A DNA stretch of 64,000 nucleotides from Pseudomonadota bacterium (GCA_018896025.1 JAHIND010000017.1:124001-188000), one strand, 5' to 3'. Positions 1 to 8,769 are shown, counted from the stretch's first letter. Notes: generated by a model from the letters alone, not told the origin. Made by a program: numbers and translations.

Positions 1-1428
1 GAAAGCGACTCCATGCTCAGGGCCGAGACCGACCCCAAGGCGGTGGTCTCCACCATAGGCCCGGCGGGAGAGCGCATGATCGCGGTGTCGGGCATCTTCA
101 CCGACGGCGAGCACGCCAGGGCGGCGGCCCGCTGCGGCCTGGGCGCGGTGGCCGGATCCAAGAACCTCAAGGCCATCGTGGTGCGGGGCAATCAAACCGT
201 CCCGGTGCAGGACTCCGCCGCGCTCAAGGCCGTAACCAAGCCTCTTTTGGGCACCTACCGCGTTTTGGCCAAGGGCCTGGGCGGCTACGGCACTCCCAAC
301 CTGGTGCATCCCTGCGCGGACGTGGGCACCATGCCCTTCCAGAACTGGCGCAAGGGCAAGTGGGAAGGCGCGGAAAAAATCAACGGCGAACAGCTGAAAC
401 AGCGCTTTTCCAAAGGCAACTTCCGCTGCGCCGGCTGCCCCATAGGCTGCGGTCGCAAGGTGGAGCTGGACGGCAAGATCGTCGGCGGGCCGGAGTACGA
501 GACCTTGGCCCTAATCGGCGGCGGCTGTCTCATCGACGACCTGGAGGCGCTGTGCCGCCTCAACCGCCGCTGCAACCAGCTGGGCATTGACACCATGGAG
601 ACGGGCTCGCTCATCGGCCTTTCCATGGAGCTGTACGAAAGGGGCCTGATCAGCAAGGAAGACACCGGCGGCCTGGAACTGACCTGGGGCAGCGTGCCCG
701 CGGCCACCGAGTTGGTGGAGCAGATCGGCAAGGGCGAAGGCCTGGGCGCCCTGCTGGGCCAGGGCATCAACGCGGTGGTCAAGGAGGTCGGCGGCCTGGC
801 CAGTGAATACGCGGTGCAGGTCAAGGGCATGGCTTCGGCGGCCCACGACCCCAGGGCCTATCACAGCATAGCCGTGGGCTACGCCACTTCCAACCGGGGC
901 GCCTGCCATTTGCAGGCCTTCAGCCACGCCTTTGAGCGCAACGTGCCCATGCCCGAGTGGGGCCTGAACGAACCGGCCGACCGTTTGGAGGTGGAGGGCA
1001 AAGCCCTATTGGTCAAGCGGGCCCAGGACCTGATGGGCCTGTTCGACTCGGTGGCCATGTGCAAGTTCTCTCTGTTCGCCGGAGTCAACCCCGGCATCAT
1101 GACCGGCTGGATCAACGCCATCACCGGCTGGGACATGACGCCCCAGGAGCTCATGCTCTGCGGCGAGCGCATCTTCAATCTCAAGCGCCTGTACAACAAT
1201 CACCTGGGCATAAGCCGCAAGGACGACACCCTGCCCGGGCGATTTCTTACCCACAAGCGCGGCGAGGGCGGCACCGTGAAGAGCCTGCCGCCGCTGAACA
1301 TCATGCTGAGCGATTACTACGAACTACGCGGCTGGAGCGAGGAAGGCATACCCCAGCCCGAAAAGGTGGCCGAACTGGGCCTGGAACAGTGGGACGTGCA
1401 CCGTCCGGCCAAAGTTGCCTTCGGTTAA
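1..1428 (+). CDS. Aldehyde:ferredoxin oxidoreductase, 3' part
   Basis: The reading frame is open from base 1, so the N-terminus lies outside the window; about 475 residues remain of a family usually near 600. Known family members oxidise aldehydes to carboxylic acids with a tungstopterin and a [4Fe-4S] cluster, passing electrons to ferredoxin in the cytoplasm. The sequence shows the family core (GLGAVAGSKNLKAIVVRG) and a Cys cluster motif C-x2-C-x3-C (CAGCPIGC) near base 440, matching three cluster ligands, then the C-terminal domain. It is followed after about 137 bases by an ABC binding-protein gene, which suggests a shared substrate theme with the downstream iron alcohol dehydrogenase (alcohol to aldehyde to acid). 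The actual substrate cannot be read from sequence. Confidence 0.9.
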   Translation, partial: ESDSMLRAETDPKAVVSTIGPAGERMIAVSGIFTDGEHARAAARCGLGAVAGSKNLKAIVVRGNQTVPVQDSAALKAVTKPLLGTYRVLAKGLGGYGTPNLVHPCADVGTMPFQNWRKGKWEGAEKINGEQLKQRFSKGNFRCAGCPIGCGRKVELDGKIVGGPEYETLALIGGGCLIDDLEALCRLNRRCNQLGIDTMETGSLIGLSMELYERGLISKEDTGGLELTWGSVPAATELVEQIGKGEGLGALLGQGINAVVKEVGGLASEYAVQVKGMASAAHDPRAYHSIAVGYATSNRGACHLQAFSHAFERNVPMPEWGLNEPADRLEVEGKALLVKRAQDLMGLFDSVAMCKFSLFAGVNPGIMTGWINAITGWDMTPQELMLCGERIFNLKRLYNNHLGISRKDDTLPGRFLTHKRGEGGTVKSLPPLNIMLSDYYELRGWSEEGIPQPEKVAELGLEQWDVHRPAKVAFG

Positions 1429-1471
1429 AAAAATACATAGTCAACGGGATAACGGGGGAAACATAGGGGAA

Positions 1472-1511
1472 GGAGCGCATGCTGGGCGGTAAAAGTCGCC
1501 CCGGATGCTCC
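1472..1511 (+). other. Two-tier hairpin in the leader of the binding-protein gene
   Basis: Outer arms GGAGC (1472-1476) and GCTCC (1507-1511) enclose inner arms GGGCG (1484-1488) and CGCCC (1497-1501). It lies between the aldehyde oxidoreductase stop and the binding-protein start. No U-run follows, so it is more likely an RNA-processing or stability element than a terminator. Function is unproven. Confidence 0.3.
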
Positions 1512-1565
1512 GCTAAAGGCATGGAGACATGCCGCATCACCATCTATATCGAGGGAGAGGAATTC

Positions 1566-2798
1566 ATGTTCAAAGTTGGAGCTAAAACCACATCCGCCCT
1601 GTTAAGCATTTGCCTTTTGATGGCGGGCCTGCTGTTGCTGAGCCCGACATCGGCCCAGGCCGGCGCGCCGGACAAGATTCTCATCGGCACCACGGTGAGC
1701 GAATCGGGCTACATGGCCGAAGACAGCATCCCGTCCTTCAAGGGCCGCCAGTTGGCGGTGGACCTGGTGAACAAGGACGGCGGCCTGTTCCTGTCCAAGT
1801 TCAACAAAAAGGTACCCGTAAAGCTGGTCTACTACGATGACAAGAGCGAGCCGTCCTCCGCGGTGCGCAGCTTCCAGCGCCTGGCCAACATGGACAAGGT
1901 CGACTTCTTCCTGTCCGCCCACGGCTCCACCTTGTCCTTCGCCGTGGCCAAGATCGCCGAAACCAACAAGATCCCCATGACCATCTACGCCGGTTACGCC
2001 AACAAGATATGGACCCAGGGCTACAAGTACATATTCAACGTTGGCCCCACCGCTTCCCAGTACTGCAAGGCCTTCGTCAACCTGGTCAAGAGCCTGCCTG
2101 ACAAGCCCAAGGTCGGCCTGATCCATGAGGACGGCCTGTGGGCCAAAGCGGTTTCCGGCGCTATGGCCAAGTTGGGCAAGGCCGAGGGCGTGCAGATCGA
2201 CGTCGTGGACGTCTACCCCTCCGACAGCAAGGACGTCAGCTCCTCGGTGAACAAGGTCATCGCGGGCGGCTACCCCATCATCGGCACGGTCAGCCACGTG
2301 CGCAACGACCTGTTGGTGACCCGCACCATCCTGGAGATGGGCGTCGGCAGCAAGTTCAAGATGATCTACGTGCAGACCGCCACCGGTTACCCCTCCTTCG
2401 CCCAGAAGTTCAAGCCTGAGCAGATTCAGGGCATCGTGGGCACCAGCGTGTGGGCATCGAGCATCAAGACCTACTTCAACACCGAGTTCCAGGCCGCTTA
2501 CAAGAAGGCTTACGGCGAGGAGCCCAGCTGGGTGTCCGCCATCGGCTTTGCCGGTGCCCAGGCCATGCTGGAAGCCATCAAGGACGCCGGCACCAACGAC
2601 CGCGAGGCGGTGCGCCAGGCCTTCATGACCAAGGACATCAAGACCATCCTCGGCAACCTGAAGTTCCAGAAGGACGGCACCTCCGACGGCAGCGCCCTGG
2701 TTTGCCCCCAGATGCAGGGCGGTATCCCCGAGGTGGTGTTCCCCACCGCCTTCGCCACCAAGAAGCTTATCTACCCCCAACCGACCTACAAGAAATAA
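1566..2798 (+). CDS. ABC transporter substrate-binding protein, branched-chain amino acid type
   Basis: A 410-residue periplasmic binding protein of the LivK/type 1 fold. The start was placed at ATG 1566, behind the purine-rich GAGGGAGAGGAA, because the upstream in-frame ATG at 1479 would add a non-conserved extension ahead of the signal peptide. Residues 1-33 form a typical Sec signal (charged MFKVGAKTT, hydrophobic core, AQA cleavage site). The mature part starts with KILIGTTVSESG, the usual first beta strand and ligand loop. It is followed by both ATPases and both permeases, so this is one importer. Members bind amino acids, aromatic acids, amides or short carboxylates; the ligand is not predictable here, though flanking aldehyde and alcohol oxidoreductases favour a carboxylic acid. 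Confidence 0.9.
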   Translation: MFKVGAKTTSALLSICLLMAGLLLLSPTSAQAGAPDKILIGTTVSESGYMAEDSIPSFKGRQLAVDLVNKDGGLFLSKFNKKVPVKLVYYDDKSEPSSAVRSFQRLANMDKVDFFLSAHGSTLSFAVAKIAETNKIPMTIYAGYANKIWTQGYKYIFNVGPTASQYCKAFVNLVKSLPDKPKVGLIHEDGLWAKAVSGAMAKLGKAEGVQIDVVDVYPSDSKDVSSSVNKVIAGGYPIIGTVSHVRNDLLVTRTILEMGVGSKFKMIYVQTATGYPSFAQKFKPEQIQGIVGTSVWASSIKTYFNTEFQAAYKKAYGEEPSWVSAIGFAGAQAMLEAIKDAGTNDREAVRQAFMTKDIKTILGNLKFQKDGTSDGSALVCPQMQGGIPEVVFPTAFATKKLIYPQPTYKK

Positions 2799-2807
2799 GG
2801 CTCCCTG

Positions 2808-2834
2808 GGGGGAGGAGGTCCCGTCTCCTCCCCC
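2808..2834 (+). other. Intra-operon hairpin after the binding-protein gene
   Basis: GGGGGAGGAG (2808-2817) pairs perfectly with CTCCTCCCCC (2825-2834) around a 7-base loop. Only a short T-poor sequence follows. Such hairpins between a binding-protein gene and its ATPase genes commonly protect the upstream mRNA and reduce downstream expression. That role is inferred. Confidence 0.45.
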
Positions 2835-2862
2835 TTGAACTTTCTCCCAAGGGATTATCGCC

Positions 2863-3591
2863 ATGCTTGAAGTTAAACAAGTCAGCAAGTACTTCGGCGG
2901 GGTCCAGGCGGTGGAAAATGTGAGCCTTGCGGTTGAGGAGGGAGAAATCGTGGGTCTCATCGGCCCCAACGGTTCGGGCAAGACCACTCTGTTCAACCTG
3001 ATTACTCGCATCTACCCCCTGACGGCGGGCGACATCTATTTCAAGGGCAAGCTCATCAACAAGATGAGCCCCTCGGACGTCTGTCACCTGGGAATCTCCC
3101 GCACCCACCAGATACCCCGGCCCTTCCACAGCCTGAGCGTGCGCCAGAACGTAAGCCTGGCCTACCTCTACGGCCGCAAGAACCCCGGCGACCGCGCCGA
3201 GGCCAACAGCGAGGCCGAGCGTCTTTTGGAACTGGTGGGTCTGAAGGACTTCGCTCAAATCCCGGCCTCGCAGCTCAACGACGTGCAGTGCAAGGTCCTG
3301 GAACTGGCCCGTTCACTGGCCACCGACCCCAAACTTCTGCTCCTGGACGAAATACTGGCCGGGCTCAACCCCGGTGAGCTCACCTTTTTCCAGGAGTTGA
3401 TCCTCAAGATACGCTCGGAGCTTAAGATCACCGTTTTCTGGTGCGAGCACATCATGCGCGTGTTGATGAAGACCGTGGACCGGGTGGTCTGCCTGGACTA
3501 TGGCCGCAAGGTGTGCGAGGGATCGCCCTCCGTGGTGGCCAACAACCCCGAGGTCATCGAATGTTACCTGGGCAAGGCAGCGGGTGAATAA
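2863..3591 (+). CDS. livG: Branched-chain-type ABC transporter ATPase (LivG-like)
   Basis: A 242-residue cytoplasmic ATPase that powers the importer with its LivF-like partner. It shows Walker A GPNGSGKTT near residue 35, a Walker B LLLLDEILAGL, and an H-switch in FWCEHIMRVLM. The ABC signature is degenerate: where LSGGQ or the LivG variant LSYGQ is expected, the protein has LNDVQ before CKVLELARSLA, so two glycines of the loop are absent. LivG proteins tolerate some variation here because one composite site can be weak. The stop codon is separated by two bases from the GTG start of the next ATPase gene, so they are translationally coupled. Confidence 0.92.
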   Translation: MLEVKQVSKYFGGVQAVENVSLAVEEGEIVGLIGPNGSGKTTLFNLITRIYPLTAGDIYFKGKLINKMSPSDVCHLGISRTHQIPRPFHSLSVRQNVSLAYLYGRKNPGDRAEANSEAERLLELVGLKDFAQIPASQLNDVQCKVLELARSLATDPKLLLLDEILAGLNPGELTFFQELILKIRSELKITVFWCEHIMRVLMKTVDRVVCLDYGRKVCEGSPSVVANNPEVIECYLGKAAGE

Positions 3592-3593
3592 AA

Positions 3594-4304
3594 GTGTTGG
3601 AAGTTAAAAACCTCAGCGTTGGATACGGCAACCTGCAGGTGATCCACGAGGTTTCCTTTGCCCTGGGCGAGGGAGAGCTGGTGGCCCTGTTGGGCGGCAA
3701 CGGCGCGGGCAAAACCACCACCCTCAAGGCGGTGATGGGCCTGCTTCCCCCCTGGGGCGGCGAGGTCCTGCTCGACGGCAGACCCATTCACGAACAAAAA
3801 ACCCCCAGCATCGTCTCCCTGGGGCTGGCCTACGTGCCTGAGCACAAATCGGTTTTCCCCAAGATGACCGTCTTGGAAAACCTGGAGTTGGCCCTGAACT
3901 CCCAAAAGGCCAAGGAAATGAAAGACGAGACCATGCGAGAGGTCTTTGACCTCTTCCCCCGCATCTCCAGCAAGACCAAGCTTCGCCAAATGGCCGGCAC
4001 CCTTTCCGGCGGGGAGCAGCGCATGCTGGTCATCGCCCGGGCCCTGATGTCTCTACCGGCATATTTGCTGCTGGATGAGCCGTCCCTGGGGCTGGCGCCC
4101 GTATTGGTGCAGGACCTTTTCGAGGCCATCAAGAGGATTCACGCCAAGGGGGTGCCCATCTTCCTGGTGGAGCAGAACGTAAACCTCACCCTGCAGATCG
4201 TCGATAGGGCCTACGTGCTGGAGCAAGGCAAGATCGTCCTGGAGGGCTCGGGCCAGGAGCTCAGCGAGATGCCGCACATCCGCGAGTCCTACCTGGGCAT
4301 CTGA
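3594..4304 (+). CDS. livF: Branched-chain-type ABC transporter ATPase (LivF-like)
   Basis: A 236-residue ATPase starting at GTG 3594, two bases after the previous stop. Walker A is GGNGAGKTT, the signature is a canonical LSGGEQRMLVIARALM, Walker B is YLLLDEPSLGLAP, and the H-loop region is FLVEQNVN. The intact signature contrasts with the degenerate one in the neighbouring LivG-like subunit, so the heterodimer probably has one full and one weakened catalytic site. It is part of the binding-protein/ATPase/ATPase/permease/permease importer operon. Confidence 0.93.
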   Translation: MLEVKNLSVGYGNLQVIHEVSFALGEGELVALLGGNGAGKTTTLKAVMGLLPPWGGEVLLDGRPIHEQKTPSIVSLGLAYVPEHKSVFPKMTVLENLELALNSQKAKEMKDETMREVFDLFPRISSKTKLRQMAGTLSGGEQRMLVIARALMSLPAYLLLDEPSLGLAPVLVQDLFEAIKRIHAKGVPIFLVEQNVNLTLQIVDRAYVLEQGKIVLEGSGQELSEMPHIRESYLGI

Positions 4305-4323
4305 GGAAAGGGAGAACCAACGC

Positions 4324-5190
4324 ATGGACTACTCAACCCTAGCGATGCAGCTGTTTTTGACGGGAATATTCCTGTCCTCGCTCTACATATTGGTAACCTT
4401 CGGCCTCACCATGATCTTCGGGGTCATGGAGATCGTCAACTTCGCCCACGCCTCTTTCGCCATTCTGGGCGGCTACGCCTGCCTGTTGGCGGTCACTTCC
4501 CTGGGCATGGACCCCTTCGTGGCCCTGGTGCCGGTGGTGGCCTTCATGGCCCTGGTGGGCTGGCTCACCTTCGAGTTTTTCGCCCGCTACACCCTGGACG
4601 TAGGCGACGCCCACGTGGTGCACTACTACGCCCTTCTTCTGATTATCTCCAACGTCCTGGCTCTCATCTTCGGCCTGGACTACAAGTTCGTGCCTTCGGG
4701 CCTGGGCTACTCCCAGATCGAACTTGGGCCCTTCAAGTACCCCCTGCTCAAGTTCCTCGTGGCCATCATCAGCCTGGCCACCGTGGCGGGGCTCAGCCTG
4801 TATTTGAAAAAATCGGTGATCGGCAAGAAGATCAGGGCCGTTTCCCAGAGCAAGGAATCGGCCGAAATCATGGGCATCGACTCCCTGAAGATCCGGCGCA
4901 TCACCTGGATCATCGGGGTGAGTTCCGCCGGTCTCATGGGCGCCCTGGTCGGGTTGGTGAACCCCTTCTCGCCCTACGCGGGAACCACCTACCTGATCGT
5001 GGCCTTCAGCGTGGCCATCCTGGGCGGCATGGGCAGCTTGTTCGGTACCATCGTGGCCGGATTCATCATCGGCATGACCGAGAGCCTGTTCTCCCTATTC
5101 CTGCCCTCCCAGATCTCTCCGGTGGTGGCCTTCGTATTCATCATCGGCGTGCTGATGGTCAAGCCAGAGGGCCTCTTCAGCCGGGCCTAG
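4324..5190 (+). CDS. livH: Branched-chain-type ABC transporter permease (LivH-like)
   Basis: A 288-residue inner-membrane permease with about eight hydrophobic segments. The first is LFLTGIFLSSLYILVTFGLT, followed by the conserved motif FGVMEIVNFAHASFAILGGYA typical of LivH. Near residue 230 is the GGMGSLFGTIVAGFIIGM coupling region that contacts the ATPases. A GGAAAGGGAG ribosome-binding site precedes ATG 4324. Pairs with the LivM-like permease 35 bases downstream. Confidence 0.93.
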   Translation: MDYSTLAMQLFLTGIFLSSLYILVTFGLTMIFGVMEIVNFAHASFAILGGYACLLAVTSLGMDPFVALVPVVAFMALVGWLTFEFFARYTLDVGDAHVVHYYALLLIISNVLALIFGLDYKFVPSGLGYSQIELGPFKYPLLKFLVAIISLATVAGLSLYLKKSVIGKKIRAVSQSKESAEIMGIDSLKIRRITWIIGVSSAGLMGALVGLVNPFSPYAGTTYLIVAFSVAILGGMGSLFGTIVAGFIIGMTESLFSLFLPSQISPVVAFVFIIGVLMVKPEGLFSRA

Positions 5191-5225
5191 GCCCAGGCTA
5201 GAGAGAAACAGGCGAGGAAACCAAT

Positions 5226-6209
5226 ATGCAAGCCATCAACCAAGGCAATAAAAAAACCGTTATCGTGCTGGGCATCCTGACCCTGGCCGCCCTGGCTCTG
5301 CCCATAGTGGGCATCCCCTACCAGGAATACGCCATGTCGGTGCTCACCTTCGCGTTTATCTACACCCTGCTGGGCCAGTCCTGGAACCTGCTGGGCGGTC
5401 TGGCCAAGCAGTTCTCCCTGGGCCACGCGGCCTTCTTCGGGCTGGGCGCTTTCGCCACCGCGGCCTGCAGCAGCCTGGGCATGCCCGCCCTCATCTCCCT
5501 GGCGGTGGGCGGCGTGGCCGTGGCCGTGTTCAGCCTACCCATCGGCCTTATTTGCTTCTCGGCCCGGGGGCCCTACTTCACCATCATCACCCTGGCCATC
5601 GCCGAGATCCTCAGGATCGTGTTCTTGTGGCGCCCCGAGCTCTCCGGCTCGGAGGGGATTTTGCTGCCCCCCAGCATTTTCTCCACCCGCATCGGCATCT
5701 ACTACCTCACCCTGGGGCTCACCGCCGCCTCCATCTTCACCTTCCGCTGGATGGCGCGCAGCAAGCAGGGCCTGGCCCTGGTGGCCATCGGCGACGACGA
5801 GGACGCCTGCTCGGAAATCGGCATCAAGGTGAAGTACATCAAGTCCTCCACCCTGTTAGTCAGCGCGGGCATGGCCGCCGTGGCCGGAGGCTGCTACGGC
5901 CTGTTCACCCAGTACCTGTCGCCCAACGACGTGTTCTCCATAAACTACTCCCTGGAGGCCATCTTCATCTCCACCATCGGCGGCATAGGCAGCGCCTTCG
6001 GCCCCCTGGTGGGAGCCCTGCTGGTCAGTCTGTTGGAAGAGACCCTGAACCCCTTGGTTCCCGGTGCACACTTACTGGTGCTGGGCGCCATCCTCATAAC
6101 CATCATGTTCCTGCTTCCCAAGGGCTTGGTCACCCTGTTCAAGAAGTCCGACGACAAGCAGGGGCCGCGTATGCAGATTAAGATCAAGCGCCGTCAGCCT
6201 GCCGCTTAG
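5226..6209 (+). CDS. livM: Branched-chain-type ABC transporter permease (LivM-like)
   Basis: A 327-residue inner-membrane permease with LivM signatures: WNLLGGLAKQFSLGHAAFFG near residue 55, a central cytoplasmic loop with SEIGIKVKYIK, and the coupling helix GGIGSAFGPLVGALLVSLLEE. Membrane segments begin after a short basic N-terminus; the C-terminus is basic (KIKRRQPAA), placing it inside. It completes the first importer. The alcohol dehydrogenase gene starts 30 bases downstream on the same strand, so it is probably cotranscribed. Confidence 0.93.
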   Translation: MQAINQGNKKTVIVLGILTLAALALPIVGIPYQEYAMSVLTFAFIYTLLGQSWNLLGGLAKQFSLGHAAFFGLGAFATAACSSLGMPALISLAVGGVAVAVFSLPIGLICFSARGPYFTIITLAIAEILRIVFLWRPELSGSEGILLPPSIFSTRIGIYYLTLGLTAASIFTFRWMARSKQGLALVAIGDDEDACSEIGIKVKYIKSSTLLVSAGMAAVAGGCYGLFTQYLSPNDVFSINYSLEAIFISTIGGIGSAFGPLVGALLVSLLEETLNPLVPGAHLLVLGAILITIMFLLPKGLVTLFKKSDDKQGPRMQIKIKRRQPAA

Positions 6210-6239
6210 CGGCCGGACGGCTTTTAAGGACAAGAACGC

Positions 6240-7391
6240 ATGGACACATTTGATCTGCAAATGAACTTCCGGGTGGTTCTGAAGAACCAGGCCCAGGAGT
6301 CCACCGCCGAGTTGCTTGGCCAAATGGGGGCCCAGCGGGTCTTGCTGGTCACCGACGCGGGCATTCAAGGGGCCGGTCTGGACCGGGCCTATCACCAAGC
6401 CTTGACCGCCAAGGGCATCCAAACCGCCGTATTCAACGAGGTGGAGCCCAACCCCACCACCGCCAACGTGGAGGCGGGGTTGGCCGTGGCCCGTGAGTTC
6501 GGCCCCCAGGCCTTCCTGGGCATCGGCGGGGGCAGCGTGTTGGACTGCGCCAAAGCCATCAACATCCTGCTCAACCGTGGCGGCAAGATGGCCGACTACG
6601 CCGGTCCCCAGCAGGGCGGAGCCGCCCTGTTGCCCCTGGTGGCCGCACCCACCACCGCGGGCACCGGCAGCGAGGTCTCGCCCTTTTTGCTCATCTCCGA
6701 CAGCGAGACCCACGCCAAAATCGTGTGCAAGGACTGGCAGGCCATCCCCAAGGTGGCGGTTCTGGACCCCAGCCTGAGCCTGACCCTGCCGCCCATGTCC
6801 ACCCTCTTCGCCGGTCTGGACGCCCTGGTGCACGGCTTCGAGTCCTACGTGGCCAAGGGTAGCCAGCCCTACACCCAGGCCCTGGCCCTGAAGTCCATCG
6901 GCCTGGTGCACCAGAACCTGCCCAAGGTCATGGCCGCGCCCTCGGACGTGGAGGCGCGGGGCAACATGCTCATTGCCAGCAACCTGGCGGGCATGGCCTT
7001 TGCCCTCAGCTACCTGGGCCTGTCCCACTCGCTGGCCAACGCCCTGACCAAGATGAAGGGCACGCCCCACGGCCTGGCCGTGGGCATGATGCTGGCGTCG
7101 GTGATCCGCTTCAACGCCCCGGTGTGCGGCGCTGACTATGAGCACATCGCCCGCTATGTGCTGGGCGAGGCCTGCCCCGCCGACCGGCAGGAGGCTTGCC
7201 TGGCCCTGGCCGACGCGGTGGAGCGGATGGCCCATTCCCTGGGCATGCCCACCAGCCTGAGCAAACTGGATTTTGAGAAGAGCCAAATCCCGGCTCTGGT
7301 GGAGGAGGCCCTGCGCCAAGCCACCATCCAGTTCAACCCGCGCATGCCCACCGCCCAGGAGCTCACCACCCTGCTGGAGTCCTGCTTCTAG
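6240..7391 (+). CDS. Iron-containing alcohol dehydrogenase
   Basis: A 383-residue family III (iron) alcohol dehydrogenase, cytoplasmic, NAD(P)-dependent. The sequence shows the nucleotide-binding GGGSVLDCAK near residue 100, GTGSEVSPF, and metal ligands in GLDALVHGFE (Asp and His) and in GLSHSLANAL...GTPHGLAVG (two His). Relatives oxidise simple alcohols, 1,3-propanediol or 4-hydroxybutyrate; the specificity is not readable. With the aldehyde oxidoreductase at the other end of the operon it would make an alcohol-to-acid route for an imported compound. A strong terminator lies 25 bases after the stop codon. Confidence 0.92.
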   Translation: MDTFDLQMNFRVVLKNQAQESTAELLGQMGAQRVLLVTDAGIQGAGLDRAYHQALTAKGIQTAVFNEVEPNPTTANVEAGLAVAREFGPQAFLGIGGGSVLDCAKAINILLNRGGKMADYAGPQQGGAALLPLVAAPTTAGTGSEVSPFLLISDSETHAKIVCKDWQAIPKVAVLDPSLSLTLPPMSTLFAGLDALVHGFESYVAKGSQPYTQALALKSIGLVHQNLPKVMAAPSDVEARGNMLIASNLAGMAFALSYLGLSHSLANALTKMKGTPHGLAVGMMLASVIRFNAPVCGADYEHIARYVLGEACPADRQEACLALADAVERMAHSLGMPTSLSKLDFEKSQIPALVEEALRQATIQFNPRMPTAQELTTLLESCF

Positions 7392-7415
7392 CAGGCTCCC
7401 CACTCTGCAAACCCA

Positions 7416-7446
7416 CCCCAAGCCGGACTCCGGCTTGGGGTTTTTT
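7416..7446 (+). terminator. Intrinsic terminator of the first importer operon
   Basis: CCCCAAGCCGG pairs with CCGGCTTGGGG around a short loop and is followed directly by six T residues (7441-7446). It separates the importer/alcohol dehydrogenase operon from the LacI-type regulator. Confidence 0.92.
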
Positions 7447-7548
7447 CATGGCTTACGGCACGGCCCGTTCCCCATTGAACGCGGGTGGATACGCGCGGCC
7501 GAGACGCAATGCGCACCATTTGGAGTTTCGGCTCATGAAAATTTTCGA

Positions 7549-7578
7549 TTGACAAACTGCAAACGTTTGCGGTATCCA
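7549..7578 (+). promoter_or_regulatory. Sigma-70-type promoter of the LacI-type regulator gene
   Basis: A perfect -35 box TTGACA lies at 7549-7554. A weak -10 match, TATCCA, sits at 7573-7578 with 18-base spacing. The LacI-family operator occupies the spacer between the two boxes, the classic position for repression by steric exclusion, so the regulator is probably autorepressed. Confidence 0.55.
7556..7571. promoter_or_regulatory. LacI-family operator O1
   Basis: ACTGCAAACGTTTGCG contains the perfect 12-bp palindrome GCAAACGTTTGC with the central CG typical of LacI/GalR operators. The same 16 bases recur at 8691-8706 in front of the BKACE gene. O1 sits between -35 and -10 of the regulator's own promoter. 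Confidence 0.85.
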
Positions 7579-7612
7579 CAAACATTCCCTAGCGGAGGAC
7601 CGACCGGGATCC

Positions 7613-8626
7613 ATGGCCACGATAAAGGAAATAGCCAAAAAAGCCGGCGTTTCCTATTCGTCCGTTTCCCGTGCCCTGAACAACCAGACCGGGGTGCGTC
7701 CCGAAATCCGCAAAAAGGTTTTGGAGATCGCCCAGGAGTTGAACTACCACCCCCACTCCTCGGCCAAGGCCCTGGTGCAAAACCGCATAGGCGTCCTGGG
7801 GGTGGTCATACCCCGCACCAGCGAGTTCGCTTTTCAAAACCCGTATTATTCTCACATGTTGCTTGGCCTCAGCTCGGTGGCCAACGACATGGGCTACCAC
7901 CTCATGCTGGTGATCAACCAGCAGCAAAGCTACGCCTCGCTGTGTCACAGCCACCTGGTAGATGGCATTATCGTGCTGGCCAACCGCATCGACGACCCCT
8001 ATATCCCCGAGTTGGTCAGGGACAACGTGCCCGCCGTGGTGGTGCCGGGTTATCCCGATGGCTGGGAGTTCGACATCCCCAGCGTCAACTCGGAAAACTA
8101 CCAGGACGTCTACCGGGCAATCACCTACCTCATCAACCTGGGCCACCGGGATATCGCCTTTATCCTGGGTGGCATGAATTCCAACTACTCCCTGGTGCGC
8201 CTGGAGGCCTACAAGGCGGCCTTTCGCGACAAGGGTTTGGAATACAAAGATAAATACATCAAGGAAAGCGACTTCTCCAAGACGGACGCCTTCCGTCTCA
8301 TGGGAGAATTGCTCAACCTGCCCGACCCGCCCAGCGCAGTAATCAGCATCAACGACGCCACCACCCCCGGCGTCTTGCATCAAATCAACAGTCGTGGGCT
8401 GAGAATTCCCAAAGATATTTCCGTGGTGGCCATAGGCTGCTCGGATTTGGTGGATTTGACCGACCCGCCCCTGACCACCATCAAGGTACCCGTGACCCAG
8501 GTGGGCAGGGCGGCTGCAAGGGTTCTTATTGAATTAATTGCAAAAGGCGAATGCCGGGAACGGCATGTCGTCATCCCTTCCGCCTTGGTGGTCCGGGAAT
8601 CGACCGGAGTCTGGCCCAGCCGCTAA
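7613..8626 (+). CDS. LacI-family transcriptional regulator
   Basis: A 337-residue repressor. Residues 1-55 are a classic LacI headpiece: MATIKEIAKKAGVSYSSVSR followed by ALNNQTGVRPEIRKKV, then the hinge helix LNYHPHSSAKALV. Residues 60-335 form the periplasmic-binding-protein-like effector domain (IGVLGVVIPRTSEFAF at its start). Start ATG 7613 follows GCGGAGGACC. Two identical operators flank the gene: one inside its own promoter, one upstream of the BKACE operon. This supports control of both by the same protein. The inducer is unknown; LacI relatives in catabolic loci usually bind the substrate or a pathway intermediate. Confidence 0.93.
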   Translation: MATIKEIAKKAGVSYSSVSRALNNQTGVRPEIRKKVLEIAQELNYHPHSSAKALVQNRIGVLGVVIPRTSEFAFQNPYYSHMLLGLSSVANDMGYHLMLVINQQQSYASLCHSHLVDGIIVLANRIDDPYIPELVRDNVPAVVVPGYPDGWEFDIPSVNSENYQDVYRAITYLINLGHRDIAFILGGMNSNYSLVRLEAYKAAFRDKGLEYKDKYIKESDFSKTDAFRLMGELLNLPDPPSAVISINDATTPGVLHQINSRGLRIPKDISVVAIGCSDLVDLTDPPLTTIKVPVTQVGRAAARVLIELIAKGECRERHVVIPSALVVRESTGVWPSR

Positions 8627-8690
8627 GGCGGCCGGACCGATGGCGCGGAATCTGGGAGCCCGCAAAAGAGCCCAAAAAAATTTGCTTATT

Positions 8691-8706
8691 ACTGCAAACG
8701 TTTGCG
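8691..8706. promoter_or_regulatory. LacI-family operator O2 in front of the BKACE operon
   Basis: An exact 16-base copy of O1 (ACTGCAAACGTTTGCG), again centred on GCAAACGTTTGC, 64 bases upstream of the BKACE start codon. A weak -35 (TTGCTT, 8682-8687) lies just before it, so the operator probably overlaps the promoter of the catabolic operon. Confidence 0.82.
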
Positions 8707-8769
8707 ATTTTAGCTGAAAATTAGTCCCGTCAATACAACCTGATGGGGGAGGAGAAAGGGTGTTCAGCG

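Noticed and set aside
1602..3011. 469-codon - strand open frame across the first binding-protein gene
   Set aside because: It is the antisense shadow of a GC-rich gene; composition is low-complexity and matches no family, while the + strand gene has a clear signal peptide and fold.
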